In this document: positions 49,401 to 61,600 of the stretch, one piece after another
How positions within the stretch are numbered: position 1 is the stretch's first letter
How the letters are laid out: each line of letters begins with the position of its first letter
DNA from: Limanda limanda
Taxonomy: Eukaryota > Chordata > Actinopteri > Pleuronectiformes > Pleuronectidae
Assembly (NCBI RefSeq): GCF_963576545.1
Contig: NW_026870417.1
Coordinates: 62,001 to 126,000, forward strand
Direction of reading: 5' to 3'
DNA: 64,000 nt
Made by a program: the position numbers and the translations under genes
The notes under the pieces: generated by a model
Databases searched by the model: none
What the model was told of the DNA's origin: nothing
The model's input: the letters and a program-made list of their open reading frames with translations, nothing else

Positions 49401-52400
49401 TATGTGCTTTCATCCCTAACCCTAACCCTAACCCTTCCGAAAGTCGGAGAAGCTCAAGGATGGTACCGATCGATGCGCGCAACCCCATTTAGTGGGGGTA
49501 GAGCCTACTTGCAAGTCTCTCCGACCTTCACAAAAAAAGTTATTCAAGAATATCTCTTTCTCCTATGTGCTTTCATCCCTAACCCTAACCCTAACCCTTC
49601 CGAAAGTCGGAGAAGCTCAAGGATGGTACCGATCGATGCGCGCAACCCCATTTAGTGGGGGTAGAGCCTACTTGCAAGTCTCTCCGACCTTCACAAAAAA
49701 AGTTATTCAAGAATATCTCTTTCTCCTATGTGCTTTCATCCCTAACCCTAACCCTAACCCTTCCGAAAGTCGGAGAAGCTCAAGGATGGTACCGATCGAT
49801 GCGCGCAACCCCTTTTAGTGGGGGTAGAGCCTACTTGCAAGTCTCTCCGACCTTCACAAAAAAAGTTATTCAAGAATATCTCCTCAGATTTGGGGGAATT
49901 TCGTCGGTCGACCTCTTTCGAAGGTCGTACAAGCTCGGGGATGGTACCAATCGATCCGCAGGACCCAAATTAGTCCAGATGCAACCACTTTCCAAGTCTC
50001 TCCGACCTTCACAAAAAAAGTTATTCAAGAATATCTCTTTCTCCTATGTGCTTTCATCCCTAACCCTAACCCTAACCCTTCCGAAAGTCGGAGAAGCTCA
50101 AGGATGGTACCGATCGATGCGCGCTACCCCATTTAGTGGGGGTAGAGCCTACTTGCAAGTCTCTCCGACCTTCACAAAAAAAGTTATTCAAGAATATCTC
50201 TTTCTCCTATGTGCTTTCATCCCTAACCCTAACCCTAACCCTTCCGAAAGTCGGAGAAGCTCAAGGATGGTACCGATCGATGCGCGCAACCCCATTTAGT
50301 GGGGGTAGAGCCTACTTGCAAGTCTCTCCGACCTTCACAAAAAAAGTTATTCAAGAATATCTCCTCAGATTTGGGGGAATTTCGTCGGTCGACCTCTTTC
50401 GAAGGTCGTACAAGCTCGGGGATGGTACCAATCGATCCGCAGGACCCAAATTAGTCCAGATGCAACCACTTTCCAAGTCTCTCCGACCTTCACAAAAAAA
50501 GTTATTCAAGAATATCTCTTTCTCCTATGTGCTTTCATCCCTAACCCTAACCCTAACCCTTCCGAAAGTCGGAGAAGCTCAAGGATGGTACCGATCGATG
50601 CGCGCTACCCCATTTAGTGGGGGTAGAGCCTACTTGCAAGTCTCTCCGACCTTCACAAAAAAAGTTATTCAAGAATATCTCTTTCTCCTATGTGCTTTCA
50701 TCCCTAACCCTAACCCTAACCCTTCCGAAAGTCGGAGAAGCTCAAGGATGGTACCGATCGATGCGCGCAACCCCATTTAGTGGGGGTAGAGCCTACTTGC
50801 AAGTCTCTCCGACCTTCACAAAAAAAGTTATTCAAGAATATCTCCTCAGATTTGGGGGAATTTCGTCGGTCGACCTCTTCCGAAGGTCGTACAAGCTCGG
50901 GGATGGTACCAATCGATCCGCAGGACCCAAATTAGTCCAGATGCAACCACTTTCCAAGTCTCTCCGACCTTCACAAAAAAAGTTATTCAAGAATATCTCT
51001 TTCTCCTATGTGCTTTCATCCCTAACCCTAACCCTAACCCTTCCGAAAGTCGGAGAAGCTCAAGGATGGTACCGATCGATGCGCGCAACCCCATTTAGTG
51101 GGGGTAGAGCCTACTTGCAAGTCTCTCCGACCTTCACAAAAAAAGTTATTCAAGAATATCTCCTCAGATTTGGGGGAATTTCGTCGGTCGACCTCTTCCG
51201 AAGGTCGTACAAGCTCGGGGATGGTACCAATCGATCCGCAGGACCCAAATTAGTCCAGATGCAACCACTTTCCAAGTCTCTCCGACCTTCACAAAAAAAG
51301 TTATTCAAGAATATCTCTTTCTCCTATGTGCTTTCATCCCTAACCCTAACCCTAACCCTTCCGAAAGTCGGAGAAGCTCAAGGATGGTACCGATCGATGT
51401 GCGCTACCCCATTTAGTGGGGGTAGAGCCTACTTGCAAGTCTCTCCGACCTTCACAAAAAAAGTTATTCAAGAATATCTCTTTCTCCTATGTGCTTACAT
51501 CCCTAACCCTAACCCTAACCCTTCCGAAAGTCGGAGAAGCTCAAGGATGGTACCGATCGATGTGCGCAACCCCATTTAGTGGGGGTAGAGCCTACTTGCA
51601 AGTCTCTCCGACTTTCACAAAAAAAGTTATTCAAGAATATCTCCTCAGATTTGGGGGAATTTCGTCGGTCGACCTCTTTCGAAGGTCGTACAAGCTCGGG
51701 GATGGTACCAATCGATCCGCAGGACCCAAATTAGTCCAGATGCAACCACTTTCCAAGTCTCTCCGACCTTCACAAAAAAAGTTATTCAAGAATATCTCTT
51801 TCTCCTATGTGCTTTCATCCCTAACCCTAACCCTAACCCTAACCCTTCCGAAAGTCGGAGAAGCTCAAGGATGGTACCGATCGATGCGCGCTACCCCATT
51901 TAGTGGGGGTAGAGCCTACTTGCAAGTCTCTCCGACCTTCACAAAAAAAGTTATTCAAGAATATCTCTTTCTCCTATGTGCTTTCATCCCTAACCCTAAC
52001 CCTAACCCTTCCGAAAGTCGGAGAAGCTCAAGGATGGTACCGATCGATGCGCGCTACCCCATTTAGTGGGGGTAGAGCCTACTTGCAAGTCTCTCCGACC
52101 TTCACAAAAAAAGTTATTCAAGAATATCTCTTTCTCCTATGTGCTTTCATCCCTAACCCTAACCCTAACCCTTCCGAAAGTCGGAGAAGCTCAAGGATGG
52201 TACCGATCGATGCGCGCAACCCCATTTAGTGGGGGTAGAGCCTACTTGCAAGTCTCTCCGACCTTCACAAAAAAAGTTATTCAAGAATATCTCTTTCTCC
52301 TATGTGCTTTCATCCCTAACCCTAACCCTAACCCTTCCGAAAGTCGGAGAAGCTCAAGGATGGTACCGATCGATGCGCGCAACCCCATTTAGTGGGGGTA

Positions 52401-53373
52401 GAGCCTACTTGCAAGTCTCTCCGACCTTCACAAAAAAAGTTATTCAAGAATATCTCTTTCTCCTATGTGCTTTCATCCCTAACCCTAACCCTAACCCTTC
52501 CGAAAGTCGGAGAAGCTCAAGGATGGTACCGATCGATGCGCGCAACCCCATTTAGTGGGGGTAGAGCCTACTTGCAAGTCTCTCCGACCTTCACAAAAAA
52601 AGTTATTCAAGAATATCTCCTCAGATTTGGGGGAATTTCGTCGGTCGACCTCTTTCGAAGGTCGTACAAGCTCGGGGATGGTACCAATCGATCCGCAGGA
52701 CCCAAATTAGTCCAGATGCAACCACTTTCCAAGTCTCTCCGACCTTCACAAAAAAAGTTATTCAAGAATATCTCTTTCTCCTATGTGCTTTCATCCCTAA
52801 CCCTAACCCTAACCCTTCCGAAAGTCGGAGAAGCTCAAGGATGGTACCGATCGATGCGCGCTACCCCATTTAGTGGGGGTAGAGCCTACTTGCAAGTCTC
52901 TCCGACCTTCACAAAAAAAGTTATTCAAGAATATCTCTTTCTCCTATGTGCTTTCATCCCTAACCCTAACCCTAACCCTTCCGAAAGTCGGAGAAGCTCA
53001 AGGATGGTACCGATCGATGCGCGCAACCCCATTTAGTGGGGGTAGAGCCTACTTGCAAGTCTCTCCGACCTTCACAAAAAAAGTTATTCAAGAATATCTC
53101 CTCAGATTTGGGGGAATTTCGTCGGTCGACCTCTTCCGAAGGTCGTACAAGCTCGGGGATGGTACCAATCGATCCGCAGGACCCAAATTAGTCCAGATGC
53201 AACCACTTTCCAAGTCTCTCCGACCTTCACAAAAAAAGTTATTCAAGAATATCTCTTTCTCCTATGTGCTTTCATCCCTAACCCTAACCCTAACCCTTCC
53301 GAAAGTCGGAGAAGCTCAAGGATGGTACCGATCGATGCGCGCAACCCCATTTAGTGGGGGTAGAGCCTACTTG
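46453..53373 (+). repeat. 6,921-bp higher-order repeat, copy 2
   Basis: Same 43-monomer order as copy 1, with every rare mark I checked at exactly +6,921 (for example GGGGATATTACC near 46720, T at 49813, four-hexamer runs at 47961 and 51819). I found no difference between the copies. The left junction replaces a CTACCCC A by a CAACCCC A. On the right, copy 1 runs into the AAAAAACGTT A that opens copy 2, whereas copy 2 runs into a B. Confidence 0.92.
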
Positions 53374-56300
53374 CAAGTCTCTCCGACCTTCACAAAAAAA
53401 GTTATTCAAGAATATCTCCTCAGATTTGGGGGAATTTCGTCGGTCGACCTCTTCCGAAGGTCGTACAAGCTCGGGGATGGTACCAATCGATCCGCAGGAC
53501 CCAAATTAGTCCAGATGCAACCACTTTCCAAGTCTCTCCGACCTTCACAAAAAAAGTTATTCAAGAATATCTCTTTCTCCTATGTGCTTTCATCCCTAAC
53601 CCTAACCCTAACCCTTCCGAAAGTCGGAGAAGCTCAAGGATGGTACCGATCGATGTGCGCTACCCCATTTAGTGGGGGTAGAGCCTACTTGCAAGTCTCT
53701 CCGACCTTCACAAAAAAAGTTATTCAAGAATATCTCTTTCTCCTATGTGCTTACATCCCTAACCCTAACCCTAACCCTTCCGAAAGTCGGAGAAGCTCAA
53801 GGATGGTACCGATCGATGTGCGCAACCCCATTTAGTGGGGGTAGAGCCTACTTGCAAGTCTCTCCGACTTTCACAAAAAAAGTTATTCAAGAATATCTCC
53901 TCAGATTTGGGGGAATTTCGTCGGTCGACCTCTTTCGAAGGTCGTACAAGCTCGGGGATGGTACCAATCGATCCGCAGGACCCAAATTAGTCCAGATGCA
54001 ACCACTTTCCAAGTCTCTCCGACCTTCACAAAAAAAGTTATTCAAGAATATCTCTTTCTCCTATGTGCTTTCATCCCTAACCCTAACCCTAACCCTAACC
54101 CTTCCGAAAGTCGGAGAAGCTCAAGGATGGTACCGATCGATGCGCGCTACCCCATTTAGTGGGGGTAGAGCCTACTTGCAAGTCTCTCCGACCTTCACAA
54201 AAAAAGTTATTCAAGAATATCTCTTTCTCCTATGTGCTTTCATCCCTAACCCTAACCCTAACCCTTCCGAAAGTCGGAGAAGCTCAAGGATGGTACCGAT
54301 CGATGCGCGCTACCCCATTTAGTGGGGGTAGAGCCTACTTGCAAGTCTCTCCGACCTTCACAAAAAAAGTTATTCAAGAATATCTCTTTCTCCTATGTGC
54401 TTTCATCCCTAACCCTAACCCTAACCCTTCCGAAAGTCGGAGAAGCTCAAGGATGGTACCGATCGATGCGCGCTACCCCATTTAGTGGGGGTAGAGCCTA
54501 CTTGCAAGTCTCTCCGACCTTCACAAAAAAAGTTATTCAAGAATATCTCTTTCTCCTATGTGCTTTCATCCCTAACCCTAACCCTAACCCTTCCGAAAGT
54601 CGGAGAAGCTCAAGGATGGTACCGATCGATGCGCGCAACCCCATTTAGTGGGGGTAGAGCCTACTTGCAAGTCTCTCCGACCTTCACAAAAAAAGTTATT
54701 CAAGAATATCTCCTCAGATTTGGGGGAATTTCGTCGGTCGACCTCTTTCGAAGGTCGTACAAGCTCGGGGATGGTACCAATCGATCCGCAGGACCCAAAT
54801 TAGTCCAGATGCAACCACTTTCCAAGTCTCTCCGACCTTCACAAAAAAAGTTATTCAAGAATATCTCTTTCTCCTATGTGCTTTCATCCCTAACCCTAAC
54901 CCTAACCCTTCCGAAAGTCGGAGAAGCTCAAGGATGGTACCGATCGATGCGCGCTACCCCATTTAGTGGGGGTAGAGCCTACTTGCAAGTCTCTCCGACC
55001 TTCACAAAAAAAGTTATTCAAGAATATCTCTTTCTCCTATGTGCTTTCATCCCTAACCCTAACCCTAACCCTTCCGAAAGTCGGAGAAGCTCAAGGATGG
55101 TACCGATCGATGCGCGCAACCCCATTTAGTGGGAGTAGAGCCTACTTGCAAGTCTCTCCGACCTTCACAAAAAAAGTTATTCAAGAATATCTCCTCAGAT
55201 TTGGGGGAATTTCGTCGGTCGACCTCTTCCGAAGGTCGTACAAGCTCGGGGATGGTACCAATCGATCCGCAGGACCCAAATTAGTCCAGATGCAACCACT
55301 TTCCAAGTCTCTCCGACCTTCACAAAAAAAGTTATTCAAGAATATCTCTTTCTCCTATGTGCTTTCATCCCTAACCCTAACCCTAACCCTTCCGAAAGTC
55401 GGAGAAGCTCAAGGATGGTACCGATCGATGTGCGCAACCCCATTTAGTGGGGGTAGAGCCTACTTGCAAGTCTCTCCGACCTTCACAAAAAAAGTTATTC
55501 AAGAATATCTCCTCAGATTTGGGGGAATTTCGTCGGTCGACCTCTTCCGAAGGTCGTACAAGCTCGGGGATGGTACCAATCGATCCGCAGGACCCAAATT
55601 AGTCCAGATGCAACCACTTTCCAAGTCTCTCCGACCTTCACAAAAAAAGTTATTCAAGAATATCTCTTTCTCCTATGTGCTTTCATCCCTAACCCTAACC
55701 CTAACCCTAACCCTTCCGAAAGTCGGAGAAGCTCAAGGATGGTACCGATCGATGCGCGCTACCCCATTTAGTGGGGGTAGAGCCTACTTGCAAGTCTCTC
55801 CGACCTTCACAAAAAAAGTTATTCAAGAATATCTCTTTCTCCTATGTGCTTTCATCCCTAACCCTAACCCTAACCCTTCCGAAAGTCGGAGAAGCTCAAG
55901 GATGGTACCGATCGATGCGCGCTACCCCATTTAGTGGGGGTAGAGCCTACTTGCAAGTCTCTCCGACCTTCACAAAAAAAGTTATTCAAGAATATCTCTT
56001 TCTCCTATGTGCTTTCATCCCTAACCCTAACCCTAACCCTTCCGAAAGTCGGAGAAGCTCAAGGATGGTACCGATCGATGCGCGCTACCCCATTTAGTGG
56101 GGGTAGAGCCTACTTGCAAGTCTCTCCGACCTTCACAAAAAAAGTTATTCAAGAATATCTCTTTCTCCTATGTGCTTTCATCCCTAACCCTAACCCTAAC
56201 CCTTCCGAAAGTCGGAGAAGCTCAAGGATGGTACCGATCGATGCGCGCAACCCCATTTAGTGGGGGTAGAGCCTACTTGCAAGTCTCTCCGACCTTCACA

Positions 56301-58678
56301 AAAAAAGTTATTCAAGAATATCTCCTCAGATTTGGGGGAATTTCGTCGGTCGACCTCTTTCGAAGGTCGTACAAGCTCGGGGATGGTACCAATCGATCCG
56401 CAGGACCCAAATTAGTCCAGATGCAACCACTTTCCAAGTCTCTCCGACCTTCACAAAAAAAGTTATTCAAGAATATCTCTTTCTCCTATGTGCTTTCATC
56501 CCTAACCCTAACCCTAACCCTTCCGAAAGTCGGAGAAGCTCAAGGATGGTACCGATCGATGCGCGCTACCCCATTTAGTGGGGGTAGAGCCTACTTGCAA
56601 GTCTCTCCGACCTTCACAAAAAAAGTTATTCAAGAATATCTCTTTCTCCTATGTGCTTTCATCCCTAACCCTAACCCTTCCGAAAGTCGGAGAAGCTCAA
56701 GGATGGTACCGATCGATGCGCGCTACCCCATTTAGTGGGGGTAGAGCCTACTTGCAAGTCTCTCCGACCTTCACAAAAAAAGTTATTCAAGAATATCTCT
56801 TTCTCCTATGTGCTTTCATCCCTAACCCTAACCCTAACCCTTCCGAAAGTCGGAGAAGCTCAAGGATGGTACCGATCGATGCGCGCAACCCCATTTAGTG
56901 GGGGTAGAGCCTACTTGCAAGTCTCTCCGACCTTCACAAAAAAAGTTATTCAAGAATATCTCCTCAGATTTGGGGGAATTTCGTCGGTCGACCTCTTTCG
57001 AAGGTCGTACAAGCTCGGGGATGGTACCAATCGATCCGCAGGACCCAAATTAGTCCAGATGCAACCACTTTCCAAGTCTCTCCGACCTTCACAAAAAAAG
57101 TTATTCAAGAATATCTCTTTCTCCTATGTGCTTTCATCCCTAACCCTAACCCTAACCCTTCCGAAAGTCGGAGAAGCTCAAGGATGGTACCGATCGATGC
57201 GCGCTACCCCATTTAGTGGGGGTAGAGCCTACTTGCAAGTCTCTCCGACCTTCACAAAAAAAGTTATTCAAGAATATCTCTTTCTCCTATGTGCTTTCAT
57301 CCCTAACCCTAACCCTAACCCTTCCGAAAGTCGGAGAAGCTCAAGGATGGTACCGATCGATGCGCGCAACCCCATTTAGTGGGGGTAGAGCCTACTTGCA
57401 AGTCTCTCCGACCTTCACAAAAAAAGTTATTCAAGAATATCTCCTCAGATTTGGGGGAATTTCGTCGGTCGACCTCTTTCGAAGGTCGTACAAGCTCGGG
57501 GATGGTACCAATCGATCCGCAGGACCCAAATTAGTCCAGATGCAACCACTTTCCAAGTCTCTCCGACCTTCACAAAAAAAGTTATTCAAGAATATCTCTT
57601 TCTCCTATGTGCTTTCATCCCTAACCCTAACCCTAACCCTTCCGAAAGTCGGAGAAGCTCAAGGATGGTACCGATCGATGCGCGCTACCCCATTTAGTGG
57701 GGGTAGAGCCTACTTGCAAGTCTCTCCGACCTTCACAAAAAAAGTTATTCAAGAATATCTCTTTCTCCTATGTGCTTTCATCCCTAACCCTAACCCTAAC
57801 CCTTCCGAAAGTCGGAGAAGCTCAAGGATGGTACCGATCGATGCGCGCAACCCCATTTAGTGGGGGTAGAGCCTACTTGCAAGTCTCTCCGACCTTCACA
57901 AAAAAAGTTATTCAAGAATATCTCCTCAGATTTGGGGGAATTTCGTCGGTCGACCTCTTTCGAAGGTCGTACAAGCTCGGGGATGGTACCAATCGATCCG
58001 CAGGACCCAAATTAGTCCAGATGCAACCACTTTCCAAGTCTCTCCGACCTTCACAAAAAAAGTTATTCAAGAATATCTCTTTCTCCTATGTGCTTTCATC
58101 CCTAACCCTAACCCTAACCCTTCCGAAAGTCGGAGAAGCTCAAGGATGGTACCGATCGATGCGCGCTACCCCATTTAGTGGGGGTAGAGCCTACTTGCAA
58201 GTCTCTCCGACCTTCACAAAAAAAGTTATTCAAGAATATCTCTTTCTCCTATGTGCTTTCATCCCTAACCCTAACCCTAACCCTTCCGAAAGTCGGAGAA
58301 GCTCAAGGATGGTACCGATCGATGCGCGCAACCCCATTTAGTGGGGGTAGAGCCTACTTGCAAGTCTCTCCGACCTTCACAAAAAAAGTTATTCAAGAAT
58401 ATCTCCTCAGATTTGGGGGAATTTCGTCGGTCGACCTCTTCCGAAGGTCGTACAAGCTCGGGGATGGTACCAATCGATCCGCAGGACCCAAATTAGTCCA
58501 GATGCAACCACTTTCCAAGTCTCTCCGACCTTCACAAAAAAAGTTATTCAAGAATATCTCTTTCTCCTATGTGCTTTCATCCCTAACCCTAACCCTAACC
58601 CTTCCGAAAGTCGGAGAAGCTCAAGGATGGTACCGATCGATGCGCGCAACCCCATTTAGTGGGGGTAGAGCCTACTTG
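53374..58678 (+). repeat. Mosaic block with nested local duplications
   Basis: Monomer order from 53374: BA, ABA (four-hexamer A), A, A, ABA, ABABA (four-hexamer A), A, A, ABA, A (two hexamers), ABA three times, then ABA. The segment 52412-54504 repeats about 50156-52248 at an offset of 2,256 bp, with the four-hexamer run at 54075 matching 51819. The segment 55791-56597 repeats 54179-54985 at 1,612 bp. A private change is TGGGAGTAG near 55134. Confidence 0.85.
56755..58197 (+). repeat. Three consecutive 481-bp ABA trimers
   Basis: Three successive ABA units (56755-57235, 57236-57716, 57717-58197), each with a B1 monomer (TTTCGAAGG) and the same CAACCCC-A before B. I noticed no difference among them. 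This is the simplest local HOR in the window, and 481 bp is also the commonest spacing between successive B monomers overall. Confidence 0.85.
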
Positions 58679-61600
58679 CAAGTCTCTCCGACCTTCACAA
58701 AAAAAGTTATTCAAGAATATCTCCTCAGATTTGGGGGAATTTCGTCGGTCGACCTCTTCCGAAGGTCGTACAAGCTCGGGGATGGTACCAATCGATCCGC
58801 AGGACCCAAATTAGTCCAGATGCAACCACTTTCCAAGTCTCTCCGACCTTCACAAAAAAAGTTATTCAAGAATATCTCTTTCTCCTATGTGCTTTCATCC
58901 CTAACCCTAACCCTAACCCTTCCGAAAGTCGGAGAAGCTCAAGGATGGTACCGATCGATGCGCGCTACCCCATTTAGTGGGGGTAGAGCCTACTTGCAAG
59001 TCTCTCCGACCTTCACAAAAAAAGTTATTCAAGAATATCTCTTTCTCCTATGTGCTTACATCCCTAACCCTAACCCTAACCCTTCCGAAAGTCGGAGAAG
59101 CTCAAGGATGGTACCGATCGATGCGCGCAACCCCATTTAGTGGGGGTAGAGCCTACTTGCAAGTCTCTCCGACTTTCACAAAAAAAGTTATTCAAGAATA
59201 TCTCCTCAGATTTGGGGGAATTTCGTCGGTCGACCCTTTTCGAAGGTCGTACAAGCTCGGGGATGGTACCAATCGATCCGCAGGACCCAAATTAGTCCAG
59301 ATGCAACCACTTTCCAAGTCTCTCCGACCTTCACAAAAAAAGTTATTCAAGAATATCTCTTTCTCCTATGTGCTTTCATCCCTAACCCTAACCCTAACCC
59401 TAACCCTTCCGAAAGTCGGAGAAGCTCAAGGATGGTACCGATCGATGCGCGCTACCCCATTTAGTGGGGGTAGAGCCTACTTGCAAGTCTCTCCGACCTT
59501 CACAAAAAAAGTTATTCAAGAATATCTCTTTCTCCTATGTGCTTTCATCCCTAACCCTAACCCTTCCGAAAGTCGGAGAAGCTCAAGGATGGTACCGATC
59601 GATGCGCGCTACCCCATTTAGTGGGGGTAGAGCCTACTTGCAAGTCTCTCCGACCTTCACAAAAAAAGTTATTCAAGAATATCTCTTTCTCCTATGTGCT
59701 TTCATCCCTAACCCTAACCCTAACCCTTCCGAAAGTCGGAGAAGCTCAAGGATGGTACCGATCGATGCGCGCTACCCCATTTAGTGGGGGTAGAGCCTAC
59801 TTGCAAGTCTCTCCGACCTTCACAAAAAAAGTTATTCAAGAATATCTCTTTCTCCTATGTGCTTTCATCCCTAACCCTAACCCTAACCCTTCCGAAAGTC
59901 GGAGAAGCTCAAGGATGGTACCGATCGATGCGCGCAACCCCATTTAGTGGGGGTAGATCCTACTTGCAAGTCTCTCCGACCTTCACAAAAAAAGTTATTC
60001 AAGAATATCTCCTCAGATTTGGGGGAATTTCGTCGGTCGACCTCTTTCGAAGGTCGTACAAGCTCGGGGATGGTACCAATCGATCCGCAGGACCCAAATT
60101 AGTCCAGATGCAACCACTTTCCAAGTCTCTCCGACCTTCACAAAAAAAGTTATTCAAGAATATCTCTTTCTCCTATGTGCTTTCATCCCTAACCCTAACC
60201 CTAACCCTTCCGAAAGTCGGAGAAGCTCAAGGATGGTACCGATCGATGCGCGCTACCCCATTTAGTGGGGGTAGAGCCTACTTGCAAGTCTCTCCGACCT
60301 TCACAAAAAAAGTTATTCAAGAATATCTCTTTCTCCTATGTGCTTTCATCCCTAACCCTAACCCTAACCCTTCCGAAAGTCGGAGAAGCTCAAGGATGGT
60401 ACCGATCGATGCGCGCAACCCCATTTAGTGGGGGTAGAGCCTACTTGCAAGTCTCTCCGACCTTCACAAAAAAAGTTATTCAAGAATATCTCTTTCTCCT
60501 ATGTGCTTTCATCCCTAACCCTAACCCTTCCGAAAGTCGGAGAAGCTCAAGGATGGTACCGATCGATGCGCGCTACCCCATTTAGTGGGGGTAGAGCCTA
60601 CTTGCAAGTCTCTCCGACCTTCACAAAAAAAGTTATTCAAGAATATCTCTTTCTCCTATGTGCTTTCATCCCTAACCCTAACCCTAACCCTTCCGAAAGT
60701 CGGAGAAGCTCAAGGATGGTACCGATCGATGCGCGCTACCCCATTTAGTGGGGGTAGAGCCTACTTGCAAGTCTCTCCGACCTTCACAAAAAAAGTTATT
60801 CAAGAATATCTCTTTCTCCTATGTGCTTTCATCCCTAACCCTAACCCTAACCCTTCCGAAAGTCGGAGAAGCTCAAGGATGGTACCGATCGATGCGCGCA
60901 ACCCCATTTAGTGGGGGTAGAGCCTACTTGCAAGTCTCTCCGACCTTCACAAAAAAAGTTATTCAAGAATATCTCTTTCTCCTATGTGCTTTCATCCCTA
61001 ACCCTAACCCTAACCCTTCCGAAAGTCGGAGAAGCTCAAGGATGGTACCGATCGATGCGCGCAACCCCATTTAGTGGGGGTAGAGCCTACTTGCAAGTCT
61101 CTCCGACCTTCACAAAAAAAGTTATTCAAGAATATCTCTTTCTCCTATGTGCTTTCATCCCTAACCCTAACCCTAACCCTTCCGAAAGTCGGAGAAGCTC
61201 AAGGATGGTACCGATCGATGCGCGCAACCCCATTTAGTGGGGGTAGAGCCTACTTGCAAGTCTCTCCGACCTTCACAAAAAAAGTTATTCAAGAATATCT
61301 CCTCAGATTTGGGGGAATTTCGTCGGTCGACCTCTTTCGAAGGTCGTACAAGCTCGGGGATGGTACCAATCGATCCGCAGGACCCAAATTAGTCCAGATG
61401 CAACCACTTTCCAAGTCTCTCCGACCTTCACAAAAAAAGTTATTCAAGAATATCTCTTTCTCCTATGTGCTTTCATCCCTAACCCTAACCCTAACCCTTC
61501 CGAAAGTCGGAGAAGCTCAAGGATGGTACCGATCGATGCGCGCTACCCCATTTAGTGGGGGTAGAGCCTACTTGCAAGTCTCTCCGACCTTCACAAAAAA

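Larger units (their letters stand above)
41040..59406 (+). repeat. Seven A monomers with four CCCTAA hexamers (169 bp)
   Basis: Twenty-seven-bp runs start at 41040, 44898, 47961, 51819, 54075, 55687 and 59380. All lie in the right 40% of the window and all are explained by duplication of two founders: 41040 (copied at 47961 and 59380) and 44898 (copied at 51819, 54075 and 55687). Gains of a hexamer are therefore much rarer than losses here. Confidence 0.93.
356..60527 (+). repeat. Seventeen A monomers with only two CCCTAA hexamers (157 bp)
   Basis: Fifteen-bp runs (two hexamers plus CCC) start at 356, 6114, 8838, 10438, 15250, 16043, 19085, 25495, 34636, 34956, 41209, 42173, 48130, 49094, 56663, 59549 and 60513. 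Five belong to three-copy or two-copy HOR sets and share descent (41209/48130/59549 and 42173/49094/60513). The others are scattered and probably arose separately by loss of one hexamer. Each leaves three C3 tracts, one short of an intramolecular quadruplex. Confidence 0.93.
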
